From Lactarius indigo (lineage: Eukaryota > Basidiomycota > Agaricomycetes > Russulales > Russulaceae), in contig JAFKAC010000001.1 of assembly GCA_025766275.1 (NCBI GenBank), positions 2,914,001 through 2,978,000 on the forward strand: a stretch of DNA of 64,000 bases. Reading direction: 5' to 3'. The position numbers were made by a program, and so were the translations under genes. Every line of letters starts with the position of its first letter. The first letter of the stretch is position 1. The notes under the pieces are model-generated. The model was not told where the DNA came from. It saw nothing but the letters and a program-made list of their open reading frames with translations, and ran no database searches. Shown piece after piece: positions 10,880-21,936 of this stretch.

Positions 10880-11264
10880 CCGATGATGGACGGGCTAGAG
10901 TTAGGTCTATATATGCACCCCGACCGAGGTGTATCGTCCAAGAGTATGGTCGTTAGGACTGGAGCTCATGAGAGGTTTGTTAGGGAGAAGTCGGGAGTAC
11001 CTGGGGACGGTACGAATACCGATGGTACCGATGCCTCGATTCCAGATTACAGAGTTAGAAAGCTGGTAGCTGCACACAAACTGCTGGTAGGCGCATACAG
11101 TCCGTAGAGACCCACACGCGAGAAAGAAGCCCTAAAAACCCGCGCTGTTTACGCGTTGTTTGCCTATTTCGCACGCTAGCAACTGTCGACACAAAACACA
11201 GCACTGTCTACTTGCCTGTCTACCCTTGGATACGTGCAGGTGTGAGGGAGGTCGAGGTACACCA
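10880..11264. other. Intergenic, promoter side of the disordered gene
   Basis: This lies between the start of one minus-strand gene and the stop of the next. A TATATA-like stretch sits near 10905, about 25 bases from the ATG at 10879. A 74-codon plus-strand open frame overlaps it, but it has no splice or family support and is taken as chance. Confidence 0.4.
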
Positions 11265-11970
11265 TCACTTGCGTACCTGCGCCTTAACTCTTGGGTCTCC
11301 ACGCTCGTTACGCTTCTTCAACTTTTCCTGTCGCTTGCTTAAACTTTCCTCCTTCGGCTCTTCTTCGGGTAGGGCGGACGATCGGCCGAACACCATGGGC
11401 GAGATGAGCCCCCACAACTTGTAAATCACGAATGTGGGAATCTGGCGGGCCATTCATCACAAATAGTGGCCACGAAGAGAAGGTATGGAAATACCACAAG
11501 ATATATCCACCAAAGCCACTCCCCAAAGACGGCCGTACCTACTTGAGCAAACCCTAAGGATGATGAGGAGTTAAACAATAATTCATGTACAGTTTGTGAA
11601 CTCACAAGCGATGTAGAGAATGTCGAACATCCACTCAGTCATTCCCGGCTGGTTCAGGTCTTCTCCGGATGACACCAAATTACCTGTCGAGTCTCGTCTT
11701 GGCGTCCCTAATTTCTTCAGATGTTGATAGAGAAACTGAGAGAGAGCCAGAGAGAGAGAGTAAAAGATGACAGCTTTCTTTGAATCCCGAAGAGTTTGTC
11801 CCCGGAATAGGATCCTAATGATCATTGGGATCAGGTTGCAAAGTAATTGACCGTACAGCATATTTTTGATGGCTCCCTCATTCTGTGATGCTATTAGAAG
11901 CGTCAAATAGATCCGTGTACGAGTGAGAACGTGAATGGCTACCTATTCGCTTGGCCGAAGCGTTCGCCAT
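11265..11970 (-). CDS. SND2: TMEM208/SND2 (Env10) family ER protein
   Basis: A small ER membrane protein of the SRP-independent targeting (SND) pathway. The start is MANASAKRI (ATG 11968-11970), spliced to ASQNEGAIKNMLYG. Hydrophobic segments follow: CNLIPMIIRILF, AVIFYSLSLALSQFLYQHL and FDILYIAC. The family signature is SSGEDLNQPGMTEWMFD. The C-terminal exons give IPTFVIYKLWGLISPMVFG and a basic tail, KRQEKLKKRNERGDPRVK, which is characteristic of TMEM208. About four exons, stop TGA at 11265-11267. Helping insert tail-anchored or C-terminally located membrane proteins at the ER is known for the family. Confidence 0.88.
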
Positions 11971-12099
11971 GGTGTATCCCAACACGCGGATGACGTGAGT
12001 GACGCTGACGCTGACATTTACATCCGAGTCTGGCACGTGCACATCTTGTAACCACACCAATCATACTACAGTAGCCTGTGAGCGCCTGGGGCCCTCGGA

Positions 12100-14536
12100 A
12101 TGACTAGTAATGGCCTTAAAGACATAGTTCTGTCTGCTTTTCAAGTCAACAAGGACCACCAGTTTGCGCTCAAAGTCTACACGGAGCGTTTGGAAGCTGA
12201 ACTCGAGGCCGTGGATAAACTCCTGGTGCGCCAGTGCTCGCTTCTTGAGCAGAGATTGCAACTAACTTTTTAGAGTGCTGCCGAATACGATGAAGAAGAA
12301 TCGCATCTTGATATAGCTGGTTGTATCCAGGTCACTGGTGCATCCAAGCCCTCGGGGCTCCTATCTGCCACAGAATTACTATCGCAGGTAAAAATAAATC
12401 ACGCTATGTTCCAACTGTGTGAAGCTAATAAGAACGTTGACAGGACTCTCCTTTCTATGAGGATTCTGCCCGTCGTCAGCGGTTTTTGGGCCTTACTGAA
12501 TATCACCCGAGTAAGCGACGTCCATTTCGTAACAACTGCTGTCTCGTTAAAGGCCCACAGTGAGACCCAAAGAACTTGAAAGCTTAGCCGAAGCTGTTCG
12601 CCTTGAGAACAGACGGCTTCACGCTTGCGAAGCGCAAAAACGGTCAGTTCGTTACACCACCTGGCTGCACTGCCCGTGACAACTTTCCAGAGGAGAGCGG
12701 CCATTTGTTTCTCAATATTCTATGAAAGATATCGAATCAACGGATGGCCTCGATTGGAGACGCATCGCCGACAAGGTGGTCCTTCGCATCATCCTAATTT
12801 TGTCACCCATTGAGCCTCACTAGGTCGTTGCCGATTCTTCGGCCATATCTCAACGCTCTGCAAAAGAGTGCGAGATTCGTTGGCTGGGTGATCGGCACCC
12901 GAGATTCAATCACTCTGCTTGGGATGAGTCTGAAGTTGCTGCGGCCCAAAAGCTAGTCGAAGATTGCGAAGGCGGTGACGTTGACTGGGTGTCTATAGCA
13001 GAACAGCTGGGTGTACGGGCCTCACTTGACCACCTACTTACGATGCTAACGGAAATGAAAGACGCGGCGTACTCCCATAGATGTCATGCGACACGTCGTC
13101 GTGCGTAAGGCACACGTATGGGATGCCGAATCCGATAGACGGCTGTGCGAAGCAGTCAGAAAATATGGTAAAGAGAGTTGGTCTCTAGGTATGGCTACCT
13201 ACAGTCTACACCGTGCGCGTTTCATTTACGAGTGCTGAAAGTCGCGAGAACCGTTTCCGAGGACGCGCAAATAAATTCCTGTCAGAACCGATGGAATCGG
13301 ACTCTGGATCCATCGATTCGTAGGGGAAATTGGACCGCAGAGGAGGACGCTCAATTACGACAAGCAGTCGACCTTTATGGACACGCCTGGGTGGAAGTCG
13401 CGTCTGTAGTTCCAGGACGAAACAACGAACAATGTCGGGACCGATGGACTGAGAGACTAAATCCAAAGGTTCCAAGGGGGAAATGGACCGCCGAAGAAGA
13501 TAAACGACTGATTTCGGCCGTAGATGAACTCGGTGTCGGGAGATGGAAGGAGGTGAGTGAACGAGTTGGCACTGGCAGGACAGATAATACGGTGAGCTTT
13601 TGAAATCACCACTCGATCAAGCCTAATTCCGAATGCAGTGTCGATACCGATACGATTTCCTGAAGACCCCGAGCAGCTCCGACATTTCTCGCGCAGCGAG
13701 CGAGGCACAAGTGATGTCCGGTTCATCTTCTAAACCGAAGCGACGCGCCCGCAAGGGGAAGGAACGTGGTGTTTCATGCGAGCCAAATGACGATGCTGCC
13801 TCTGCTCAAGTTGAAGATGCGCCGCAGGAGTCGCAGACACGGAGGCGGGGAGGCGATCAGATGCAGGCCAGGCAAAAGGACCCTGCTATTACCCATACCA
13901 CGCAGTCCGAGGGAGATCCTCAGCCACAATTTGCTCGAACCCCGAAAGGTTCCCGCCCCCGCCCCCGTGCCCGACCGCTGAATAGAGACGAAACACAGGC
14001 CGGCCCAAATCCTGCGCAACAATCGCAGAACGGCGGTCAGCTAGCTGTGCCCGAGCCTGCTGCTAACGGTACTATACGTCCTGCCCTCGCATCGCCATCC
14101 GAAGTACAAGACACAACTGACGGTCTAGGTGGGGCTGTGCCAAACCTTGCCCGCAAACGGCGCTATACTGCGTCACGCGATGAACCGAACTCAGATAATA
14201 AAAAACGGAAGACTCTAGATCGGCGTCGTACCAAAGCAACTCAGGAGAAATCAATCTCACTAGGCGCAGATATCGTAGCAAAAGGTGACGATACCTAGAT
14301 GCACCTAATGAAGTCTACCTTTCTGACTGGACTTATTAGCGTCCTGCACCGATACTCACGTAGTGAACGCCTCTAATGTGGATCCGGTTTTGGAAGGCGA
14401 AGAACAGGTGGCGACTGTTACGGAGACAAGTGCAATGAATTCGGAAGTGACGCCCGGGAAGAAGAGTCAGCCCAGCCGCAGAAAGCTAGTGACAACGCCA
14501 ACTAGGGTTCAGCCAAAGAGATCAACACGGAGCTAG
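12100..14536 (+). CDS. Multi-Myb-repeat protein resembling SNAPC4/SNAP190
   Basis: A DNA-binding protein with a chain of Myb/SANT repeats, laid out like SNAP190, the largest subunit of the complex that activates snRNA genes. The N-terminus is MTSNGLKDIVLSAFQVNKDH and then a helical linker (ELESLAEAVRLENRRLH). Divergent repeat: GLDWRRIADKV with RSAKECEIRWLGDRHP. Next: FNHSAWDESEVAAAQKLVED with VDWVSIAEQLG. Next: VWDAESDRRLCEAVRKYGKES. Two canonical repeats follow: RRGNWTAEEDAQLRQAVDLY and PRGKWTAEEDKRLISAVDEL, each with an NEQCRDRW- or RTDNT-type third helix. A long basic, disordered tail with KRRARKGKER and KKRKTLDRRRTK ends after a small last exon at TAG 14534-14536. About nine exons. The alternative is another Bas1/Cdc5-like Myb factor. 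Confidence 0.72.
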
Positions 14537-14688
14537 CTCTTCGTATCTAGAATTTGAGTGACGGCTGCGCGCTATGGGGGAATGACTGATACATGACAAT
14601 CATGCTGAAAGGTAATGACGGTGGAATAATCATAGTAATGCTATTGTGCGTAACGCCAAAAAGCGGATACCTAGATCATTCATTAATT

Positions 14689-15722
14689 TTATGCGCTTAG
14701 CTTCCATCGCTTCCGTGGGTACACAGTAGCTTCCCAATTCACAATCGCACCCAATATTTCGCCATCGTCCGGCCCAACGACGTCCTCTGTCGCCAACAGA
14801 AGGTTTTGCAATGACTCCTGGACAAGACTCGCGTTTTTCAGTTTCTTCTCTAGAGACGGCAACGCTTGTCTTCTTGGTGGCGATGGCTGTGGTAGGGGAT
14901 AAAAAATGATTGATCATGGCTTAGAATAGGAATACTCGCCGGAGTTCGAAGGTATGTGTGTTTCGGTGGCAAGTTTGGGTAGAAGTGAGGAATAGATCGT
15001 AGGGAGCTCGGTATCGTAGGTGGAGAACTCTCGTCATCGGATGATAGAAGCTTTGGTGGCGGAGACCTGCGTCCCGCTGGAAGCAAGGAAACAGGCTCGG
15101 CGATAGAAGTGGGACCTATGAGACTAATGCTCAGAAGAAGAGATGACGATGAGATCACTTCGGCGCACCACGACGCCTCAGCTTAGAAAGCTCAGATGTT
15201 ATTCGCAGGTCTTCCGTTTCCAACCCGCACTCTTGGCATATGTCAAACATATCGCTGGCTAGCGGTGCGGTCCTGTTGGCGAGATTAGCGTAATCGTGAA
15301 TCTTGCGGTGTAAATCCTGAATAACTGGAGGGTTGGTCCTTTGAGCACAGTGAGACGGCGCCCAAGTACATGGGGAACACACAGCTGATCACTTCAACCT
15401 CCAATCTTTCCAACGCCACAGGTTCCGCAGAGTCGAAGCCTTCATGCTTGAGCTCTGCGGATATGAAGCGACTCAGCACCTTGGAAGCAACCTCGGGATC
15501 TACGCTAGATAATTCCTGAGGTGGTAACGCTTCTATCCACGAGGCCGGATCTTTCCTCCCAAAGGGCACCTGAAATGCTGGGTATACGAGGTTCTGGGGC
15601 CGCGCAGAGTAATTAACGGGAGGATATTGCTGGGCCGAGTATTGGCCATAAGGCTGTGGGTAGTTGAACGGTTGCTGTGTATACGCCCTGCCAGGGGGCA
15701 CAGTTGAGGGCAAAGATGACAT
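14689..15722 (-). CDS. TAF8: Transcription initiation factor TFIID subunit TAF8
   Basis: A TFIID subunit. After a Pro/Gln/Tyr-rich N-terminus (MSSLPSTVPPGRAYTQQ), a histone-fold region begins near EVASKVLSRFISAELKHEGF, continues through ALERLEVEVIS and, after an intron, HRKIHDYANLANRTAPLASD with ITSELSKLRRRG. The conserved TAF8 C-terminal segment is PHFYPNLPPKHTYLRTP. The next intron (14887-14939) appears to use a GC donor. Joining it yields PSPPRRQALPSLEKKLKN and a stop TAA at 14689-14691. The start ATG (15720-15722) is the first in frame after a stop. It is head-to-head with riboflavin kinase, 104 bases apart, and ends 152 bases from the stop of the SNAP190-like gene. Confidence 0.85.
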
Positions 15723-15826
15723 GGATAACCCGGGCCGATATCTGCCCGGGACTCTACATGATTCATCATACTCTTGCTGACTCCGATTTTCCACTCTGTC
15801 CTATTCCCATATCCCCGTCCTGAATC
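15723..15826. promoter_or_regulatory. Short bidirectional promoter, TAF8/FMN1
   Basis: Only 104 bases separate the two divergent start codons, so both leaders and core promoters must lie here or overlap the coding ends. No TATA box is clear. Confidence 0.55.
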
Positions 15827-16610
15827 ATGACCGCTTCCTCCGAAAATACTGCAGAATACCTTCAGGCGCTCTCTGAGAGGCCGTCTGCTCCTCTTCGTAC
15901 AGAGACGTTCCGCCAAACTCGCCCGAGTACCGTTGGACCAGATACCGTTGAGCCCCCCTTTCCCATTTTCTTATCTGGAGCGGTGCAGAAGGGCTTCGGG
16001 AGAGGCGGGAAAGATCTTGGCTGCCCCACGGGTGAGCTCCCGATCCCCATCGACCTCGTTACTCTGCTCAATCCTCTTTGACTGCAAGCGAACCTTCCCG
16101 ATGAATCAATCACTCCGATGACTAGCGTTTGCAAACCAGGGGTGTACTTTGGCTATGCACAAGTCTACGGCTTGAGTGAGCAAGAGGGAAAAGTGCACCC
16201 GATGGTAATGAGTCTTGGTTGGAACCCGTTTTACAAAAACGAGCGACTTACTGCCGTATGTTCTCGCGACACCACTTTTGTTACTTCATTAGCTGATGCA
16301 AGAACACAAACATGAAGGAAATACACATAATGTACGAATTCAAGTCGGACTTCTATGGCCATGACATGCAAGCAGTCGTCCTAGGTTATATTCGCCCGGA
16401 GTTAGACTACACGTCTAGAGGTTAGTGCGTCATAATGTTCCTGGATTCACTGGTCCCATTCGTCTTGTGCTGTCAGAGGCTCTGATAGAAGATATCGACA
16501 CGGATAAGCGCGTGGCGCTCAAATCGTTGTCTAGGGAAGCCTACATGAAATTCGGCGTTGACCCAAACCCGGCCAACGGTGCATTTGATCAGGAGAGGCC
16601 CTTACTTTAA
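15827..16610 (+). CDS. FMN1: Riboflavin kinase
   Basis: Phosphorylates riboflavin to FMN using ATP. The N-terminal leader is about 40 residues ([20 protein letters not shown]). The beta-barrel domain starts [20 protein letters not shown]. The family PTAN motif is created by splicing GCPTG to ANLPDES. It continues with [47 protein letters not shown] and [12 protein letters not shown]. The C-terminal exon has [19 protein letters not shown]. Stop TAA is at 16608-16610, about five exons in all. Length and motifs fit an intact monofunctional eukaryotic enzyme. Confidence 0.92.
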
Positions 16611-16921
16611 TGGAACGTGATCTGGCTTTTTTCCGGGCAAGAAGTGGCACTCAATAATACCGGTACAGCTTCTCGCCGTTATATTGCATTCAACCCCCTA
16701 CCCCAAGCCCTCGGTAATAACACCTGTATCACACCGAATGCTGGACAATCAGACAATAGAGTACATGCGATTTGCGTAAATTGAGCCGCTGGTAGAAGTG
16801 GGACTAGATGTGTGAAGATCAGGTGATATAGCGAGTGGAGCACGTGACAATCTCACGCCACATGTTCCAAGTCCTGACAGACCCATGAAGTCAGCATTCT
16901 TGTCTCCCATCTACGACCGTT
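16611..16921. other. Intergenic, 3' end of FMN1 and promoter of the splicing gene
   Basis: 311 bases with no coding segment. A CACGTG-like element (GAGCACGTGACA) lies near 16839, about 80 bases before the next ATG; such E-box-like sites are common in fungal promoters. Confidence 0.4.
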
Positions 16922-18138
16922 ATGTACAACGGCATTGGTTTAACTACACCTCGCGGAAGGTTTGTTTTCTTCTCCCTATTTCTTCTCTTTTATTTAACCT
17001 TCTCAATTACTACCAGTGGCACAAATGGCTACGTCGTCCGCAATTTGTCGGCAGTGCGCTCTCGTGACACACCGAATGACCGTGCAAACGCCTGGGATGC
17101 TGCTCCACCAAAGCATCGAGAACCGGACAAGGAAATACTGGAGCACGAAAGGAAGAGGAAGGTGGAGGTCAAATGCTTAGAGCTCCAGCTCGAGCTAGAA
17201 GACAAAGAGTAAGTGTTTTGTCAACTAAGACCGTGCCCTTTTTTCACGAGCTGTCCAGCTTTGAGGAAGATGAAATCGAGCGGCAAGTGACTGCTTTGCG
17301 AGAGCGCCTTCTAACTATGCTTCCTCCTCCCACGATCGCCAAAAATTTGAAGCCGTCGGATACACACGCTCTTGCAGCAGCGAAAAAGATCGAATTGGAC
17401 AGGATGGCTGCTGCACTTGGCTCTCGTTCCGACTATACTGAGGGCGATGCCTTCAACAAGGAGAAGCAAGAGGAACTACGACAGAAGCGAATCATGGAGA
17501 GGGAAGAGCGCAACCAGCGGCGGGAGGAAGAACGAAAGCGGCTCTCAGAACAGAAGGAAAAATGGGCGCAGGAAAAACGCGAGAGGGAGCGTCTAAGAAG
17601 GCGAGAGGAGGATTTGAAACGTCGTGAGAGGCGCAGTCGAAGCCCTGTGCGCCGTGACATGCCCCCGCCACCATCGCCACGGCGCCGCCGTCCATCTTCG
17701 CGCTCATTGTCCCCTCCCCGACGGCGCAGATATGACTCGCGTTCTCCTCCACGTGATCATCGTGAGTCCAGGCCACTCCCGCGCAGATCCCCCCCGCCGC
17801 CTGTCTCTCGCCGTCGTGACTCGCCTTCTCCGCGTCGTCCTCGCCCTGTTTCACGCACACCATCGCGCTCCCCACCTCGTCGATTCCGTGGGGAACGGGA
17901 CAGGATTTCTCCCCCACCTCGCAGAGGCAGGACAATGTCGCGCTCGCCTCCACCCCGTGACTACACACCTTCGTCGCGAGGCGGCAGCCCAGCACGTATG
18001 TCACGAAGCAGATCGCCGGTGGATTCACGCTCCAGTTCACCCCCTCCGAGAGGTGAGAACAGGAGATCTGTGTCCGTTGGTTCAGGATCGAATATGAGTG
18101 TGAGCTCGAGGAGCTCGCGCAGCCGGAGTAGGGATTGA
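16922..18138 (+). CDS. CWC21: Pre-mRNA splicing factor, Cwc21/SRRM2 family
   Basis: A spliceosome protein that sits near Prp8 and the exon in activated spliceosomes. The signature N-terminus MYNGIGLTTPRG joins across an intron to SGTNGYVVRNLSAVR. The cwf21 domain has HERKRKVEVKCLELQLELED and, in the next exon, FEEDEIERQVTALRERLLT. A long charged helix follows, rich in Glu, Arg and Lys (EEERKRLSEQKEKWAQEKRE), then an Arg/Ser domain of about 150 residues with many RSPxR and SPPR repeats, ending RSSRSRSRD. Three exons, stop TGA at 18136-18138. The extended RS tail makes it more like animal SRRM2 and fission yeast Cwf21 than the short budding yeast protein. Confidence 0.92.
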
Positions 18139-18603
18139 GGTGTTTAGTTTAAATACGTTGCTTTGTTCGTTACTTGAAACCCTTATCAAAGGTCACCTGT
18201 TTTCGGTTTCTTCTATGATAATAAACATGCCAGTTCCGGGTGGGAAGGATGATGCCGATGTAACCGAGGCCGAGGGCTTAGGGTACATTACTGTAACCGC
18301 GGTTCAACTTCAGCCCGATCTGGTTTATAACGTCCCTGAACTGCCTGTCCAGCCAGCGAAAGGCCCATAAGAGGCCCCCTCATTCTTTCTTTCTGTCCAT
18401 AGAAGCCATCGGTCAACCTTACACCAGGTACTAGATTAGCGATTTGAACTGGGTACATTGGACTTCGGTGCGTCCTCGAGATGTTGACGAAGTGGACGGC
18501 CCTTCACATCTGGTGTTACACCTGGTTTTGTTGGACAGTTGGACGGTAGCCAGCAATATATACTTGTCATAGAAACCACTTAGAAGAGCAACGACTCGGA
18601 CCC
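18139..18603. other. Intergenic, 3' end of the CWC21-like gene and promoter of the thioesterase gene
   Basis: 465 bases. A 76-codon open frame lies in the first half (18140-18370), but it has no start context, splicing or family resemblance. It is read as 3' untranslated sequence. Confidence 0.4.
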
Positions 18604-19680
18604 ATGCTCAACTCATTCTTTCGACGAATACCGTTCCGGGCAGGAAATCCACGCCAGTTCACATCGTCTGCTTTTCTGGGGTCTTTGCGCGCTACGGGTG
18701 CGTTACGAAGTCTTGCTTTGGCCACCACCCTGGGCTCTACCGCGTACACCGTCGGCGCGTTTTACCCACCATCTTTGTTGACTTACATTGCACCGCGCCC
18801 CGCTCCGCCACCTCCAGACCCAAACCTGCCCGAGACGCAGACTTACATAGAGACACTCGAGGAGGAGTTGCAAAAGCTGCCAATATTACTCAAGCATCGT
18901 GCAGCGGAAGATCGAGAGGAATGGTACGAGACGCGTCCGTACCAGAAGTTTACTGAAGAACGGCGTGTCAACAACCTGGTTGCCGGCGCCCTCCGCGGGG
19001 CTGGTCTTCTCGCACTGCCCCCCCTCGTACGTGCACGCAGGGATGAGTCAGAGGGGCTCATCGTTGTGCACGTAGGGCGTGGTCTTTGTGGGCACGATGG
19101 AATTGTGCATGGGGGCTTACTGGCGACTCTACTGGACGAGGCTCTCGCGCGAACAGTGAGTTACCTTGCGTTTTGTTGATCCCTTTTGTGTTCCAATCGT
19201 TGGTGTGGTGTTTAGGCTACACAGAACCTTCCCGAGAAAATCGGGGTAACGGCCAACCTGTCCGTCAATTACCGTGCGCCAACCCGCGCTGACCAGGTAA
19301 CACCAACGCTACCTGGACATGAGCGAACCTCAATCGACTGAATCATTCCCTTTAGTTCGTTGTTATGAGAACCCGCCTGTTGGAGGCCAAGGGCCGCAAA
19401 GCCCGCGTCTCCGGTACCGTCGAGGATCTTGACGGAAATGTTCTCATTGAGGCTTCGTGAGTGTGGACCCCCGTGATGTCTTCTTTGTTCGTTTACTTAT
19501 CCGGATGCGCGTAGCGGGTTATTCGTGCAGCCAAGATACGCAAGATTCCTCAATAAGAACGCAGTCCTTGAAAGGATCGGCGCCAATTCGGTCGCAGAGC
19601 CGCCGAAACGTGCACCCGAAGAGGCGTCGTTATCCCGGCCCCATGCTGTGTCCTTACCGGCTGCACGGGAGAGTTCTTGA
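18604..19680 (+). CDS. Mitochondrial hotdog-fold thioesterase (Fmp10/THEM-like)
   Basis: A PaaI-type hotdog thioesterase that probably hydrolyses acyl-CoA. The N-terminus is Arg-rich with few acids (MLNSFFRRIPFRAGNPRQF), fitting a mitochondrial presequence. A membrane-like segment follows (SLALATTLGSTAYTVGAFYPPSLL). A linker contains ETQTYIETLEEELQKLP and EWYETRPYQKF. The hotdog core has the catalytic-site motif GHDGIVHGGLLATLLDEALA, then ANLSVNYRAPTRADQ and RVSGTVEDLDG. The last exon reads RLFVQPRYAKFLNKNAV, stop TGA at 19678-19680. Four exons. The layout matches yeast Fmp10-like proteins of the inner membrane; the substrate is unknown. Confidence 0.85.
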
Positions 19681-20052
19681 ACATGGGCTATTTAGACTTG
19701 TCATGTCCAATCGATCTTTACGACTATAGATGAGCAATTGCCTTATATAATTCCAACAATTAGAAACCCCAAACGCAAGAGAACGCTTCAGTGGTGCTTC
19801 AATCTCGGCCTACAGTATCTGTGGAGTCAAGGCATCGGAATCCCCGAGTTTCACGTCGGCGCATCAGCAGTGATCTAAATACGATCGCCATCGTGATGTG
19901 CTGTGCTTAGGCTCTTTGAGCGCCTGGTAAATAACGTGTCCAATGTAATACGTGTACGATTTTGTTTCGGTTGTCAAAGGTTCTTTCGCTTGTTACTCAT
20001 CCAAGAAAAAAAAAAAAGAAAGAAAACTCGCTGGAGTCTCCCCGACACCATC
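19681..20052. other. Intergenic with A-rich tract before ARG8
   Basis: 372 bases between a stop and the next start on the same strand. A run of twelve or so A residues lies near 20005-20018, about 35 bases before the ARG8 start codon, followed by AAGAAAGAAAAC. No other feature is seen. Confidence 0.4.
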
Positions 20053-21831
20053 ATGTTGCGTCCGGCATCTCGTCAGGTCCAGTGTACATCTCAGCGACTT
20101 ATTCGTTGTCCATCTCTGGTACGCTACACGTCTGTTACATCACAGACACGCTCAGAGGTGTGCCTGTTCCGTTGGATGCTTATCAACACCTATGCTTACT
20201 GTACCGTGCCAAGTCATCAAAAAAATCACTATCAGAATCACCCAACGCCCCTAACGTTGCATACACCCCGGTCACTCACCCTATCCCGGAACCAAACCCG
20301 GGCGACTGCACACGCCAAACGCTTGCGCTTGCCAAAGAGTATCTTCTCCCGGTCTACGCCCGCCCACCGTTCGTATTGGACTACGGGAAAGGAAGTTGGG
20401 TATGGGACTGTGACGGACGCAAATACCTCGACTTCACCGCGGGTATAGCGGTTAATGCGCTGGGACACGCAGATGATGGCGTTTCAGAGGTACGTCGTAA
20501 CTTATTACCGACTGCTTCGTTGCGCGCCAACAAGTTGATTTGTATTTTGGTCCGATTACATAGGTGCTGAGATCACAATCAAGCAAACTTTTGCACACGT
20601 CAAACGCATACTACACTGAACCCGCTGCGGCGCTTGCATCCCTACTGGTCACACTGACGCAGCGTGAAGGTGGCCTGGGCTATCCAGTCGGGACTCAGCC
20701 TCGTGCAGGCATCCCTGGGGCTAAGGCATTCTTTTGCAACTCAGGTACAGAAGCGAACGAAGGGGCGCTGAAAGTGGCACGTAAAGTAGGGAAGGACCGC
20801 GGCGGCGCGACAAAGACAGAAATTGTTTGCTTTGAACGGTCTTTCCACGGACGTTCTCTCGGCGCACTGTCCGTTACCTCAAATAGCAAATACCAGGATC
20901 CGTTCAGACCGCTTGTGCCTGGCATACGTGTCGGCCAACTGAACCAATCTGAGGACTTGGAGGACCTCATCACCGAGAATACCTGTGCCGTCATCGTGGA
21001 GCCGATACAGGGAGAAGGTGGGGTCAATTCTGCAGATGTTGATTGGATGCGCAAGTTGGTGCGGCGCGCGAGGGACACTGGTGCCGTAATCATATTTGAC
21101 GAAATTCAGGTGAGTGCTAAATTTGATGTTGGGAAACGCCGAGTTGGGGAAACAAAGGACACCCCAACGCCTTGATCGAATTTTCTGCTCGGATCCGAGA
21201 CATGTCCGATCAAGAGATGAGGAAACTGCGTTGCTGACGAGATACGTGTAGTGTGGCCTATACAGAACAGGGACCTTGTGGGCACATTCCTCATGGCCGG
21301 TCGAATGTCACCCCGACATCGTGACCATGGCGAAGCCGCTGGCCAATGGCTATCCCCTTGGCAGTGTGCTGATGCGAGACGCTGTGGCTGAAACGATGAC
21401 CGCCGGTACGAGTATTCTCAGGATACTGGGAGCGTTTCGATGAACTGTGAGAGACAGGTACACATGGAACGACATTCGGAGGCTCGCCACTTGCTTGTTC
21501 GGTCGGGTACCACGTCCTGGACCGGCTGAGCCGACGCGAATTTGTCTCGAACATGATGGGGACATCAGCACTTCTCTTTAGTCGTCTGGAACTCCTTTCT
21601 GAGTGGTTTCCGAATTTGGTCGGACCGATCCGGGGACGTGGTCTAATCATCGGGTTGGTATTACGTCGGGAAGGGGATCCCCAGCGACTAGCTGACCTGG
21701 CACGAGAACGGGGTTTACTGCTCTTGACCGCTGGGAAGGACTGCGTGAGACTCGTACCCAGTCTGAATGTTAAGGAGGAGGAAGTTTCTCATGCGGTGGA
21801 CGTGATCGAGAGCTGCCTTAGTTTGATGTAA
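20053..21831 (+). CDS. ARG8: Acetylornithine aminotransferase, mitochondrial
   Basis: A PLP enzyme of arginine synthesis that converts N-acetylglutamate semialdehyde to N-acetylornithine in mitochondria. The N-terminus is a basic presequence (MLRPASRQVQCTSQRLIRCP). The class III aminotransferase domain starts near YLLPVYARPPFVLDYGKGS, then DFTAGIAVNALGH, SNAYYTEPAAALASLL and CNSGTEANEGALKVARK. The cofactor-site motifs are ERSFHGRSLGAL, VEPIQGEGGVNSAD and VIIFDEIQ, spliced to CGLYRTGTLWAH. The Schiff-base lysine is in TMAKPLANGYPLGSVL. THGTTFGGSPLAC follows, and the C-terminus has IRGRGLIIGLVL and VRLVPSLNV. About six exons. All expected motifs are intact. Confidence 0.93.
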
Positions 21832-21936
21832 TTCATAACACAGCCAATCGGATCGTTTCTAATTCCTAATTCCTTACGGTAGCTAGTTTCCATATAAACA
21901 CCGTCCACTTCCTCGCCCGCCTTGTCTTGTGTCCCA

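Noticed and set aside
17492..18040. 182-codon minus-strand open frame
   Set aside because: Antisense of the Arg/Ser repeat domain of the Cwc21-like gene, whose composition keeps other frames open.
18140..18370. 76-codon open frame after CWC21
   Set aside because: Most likely 3' untranslated sequence; no independent promoter or homology.
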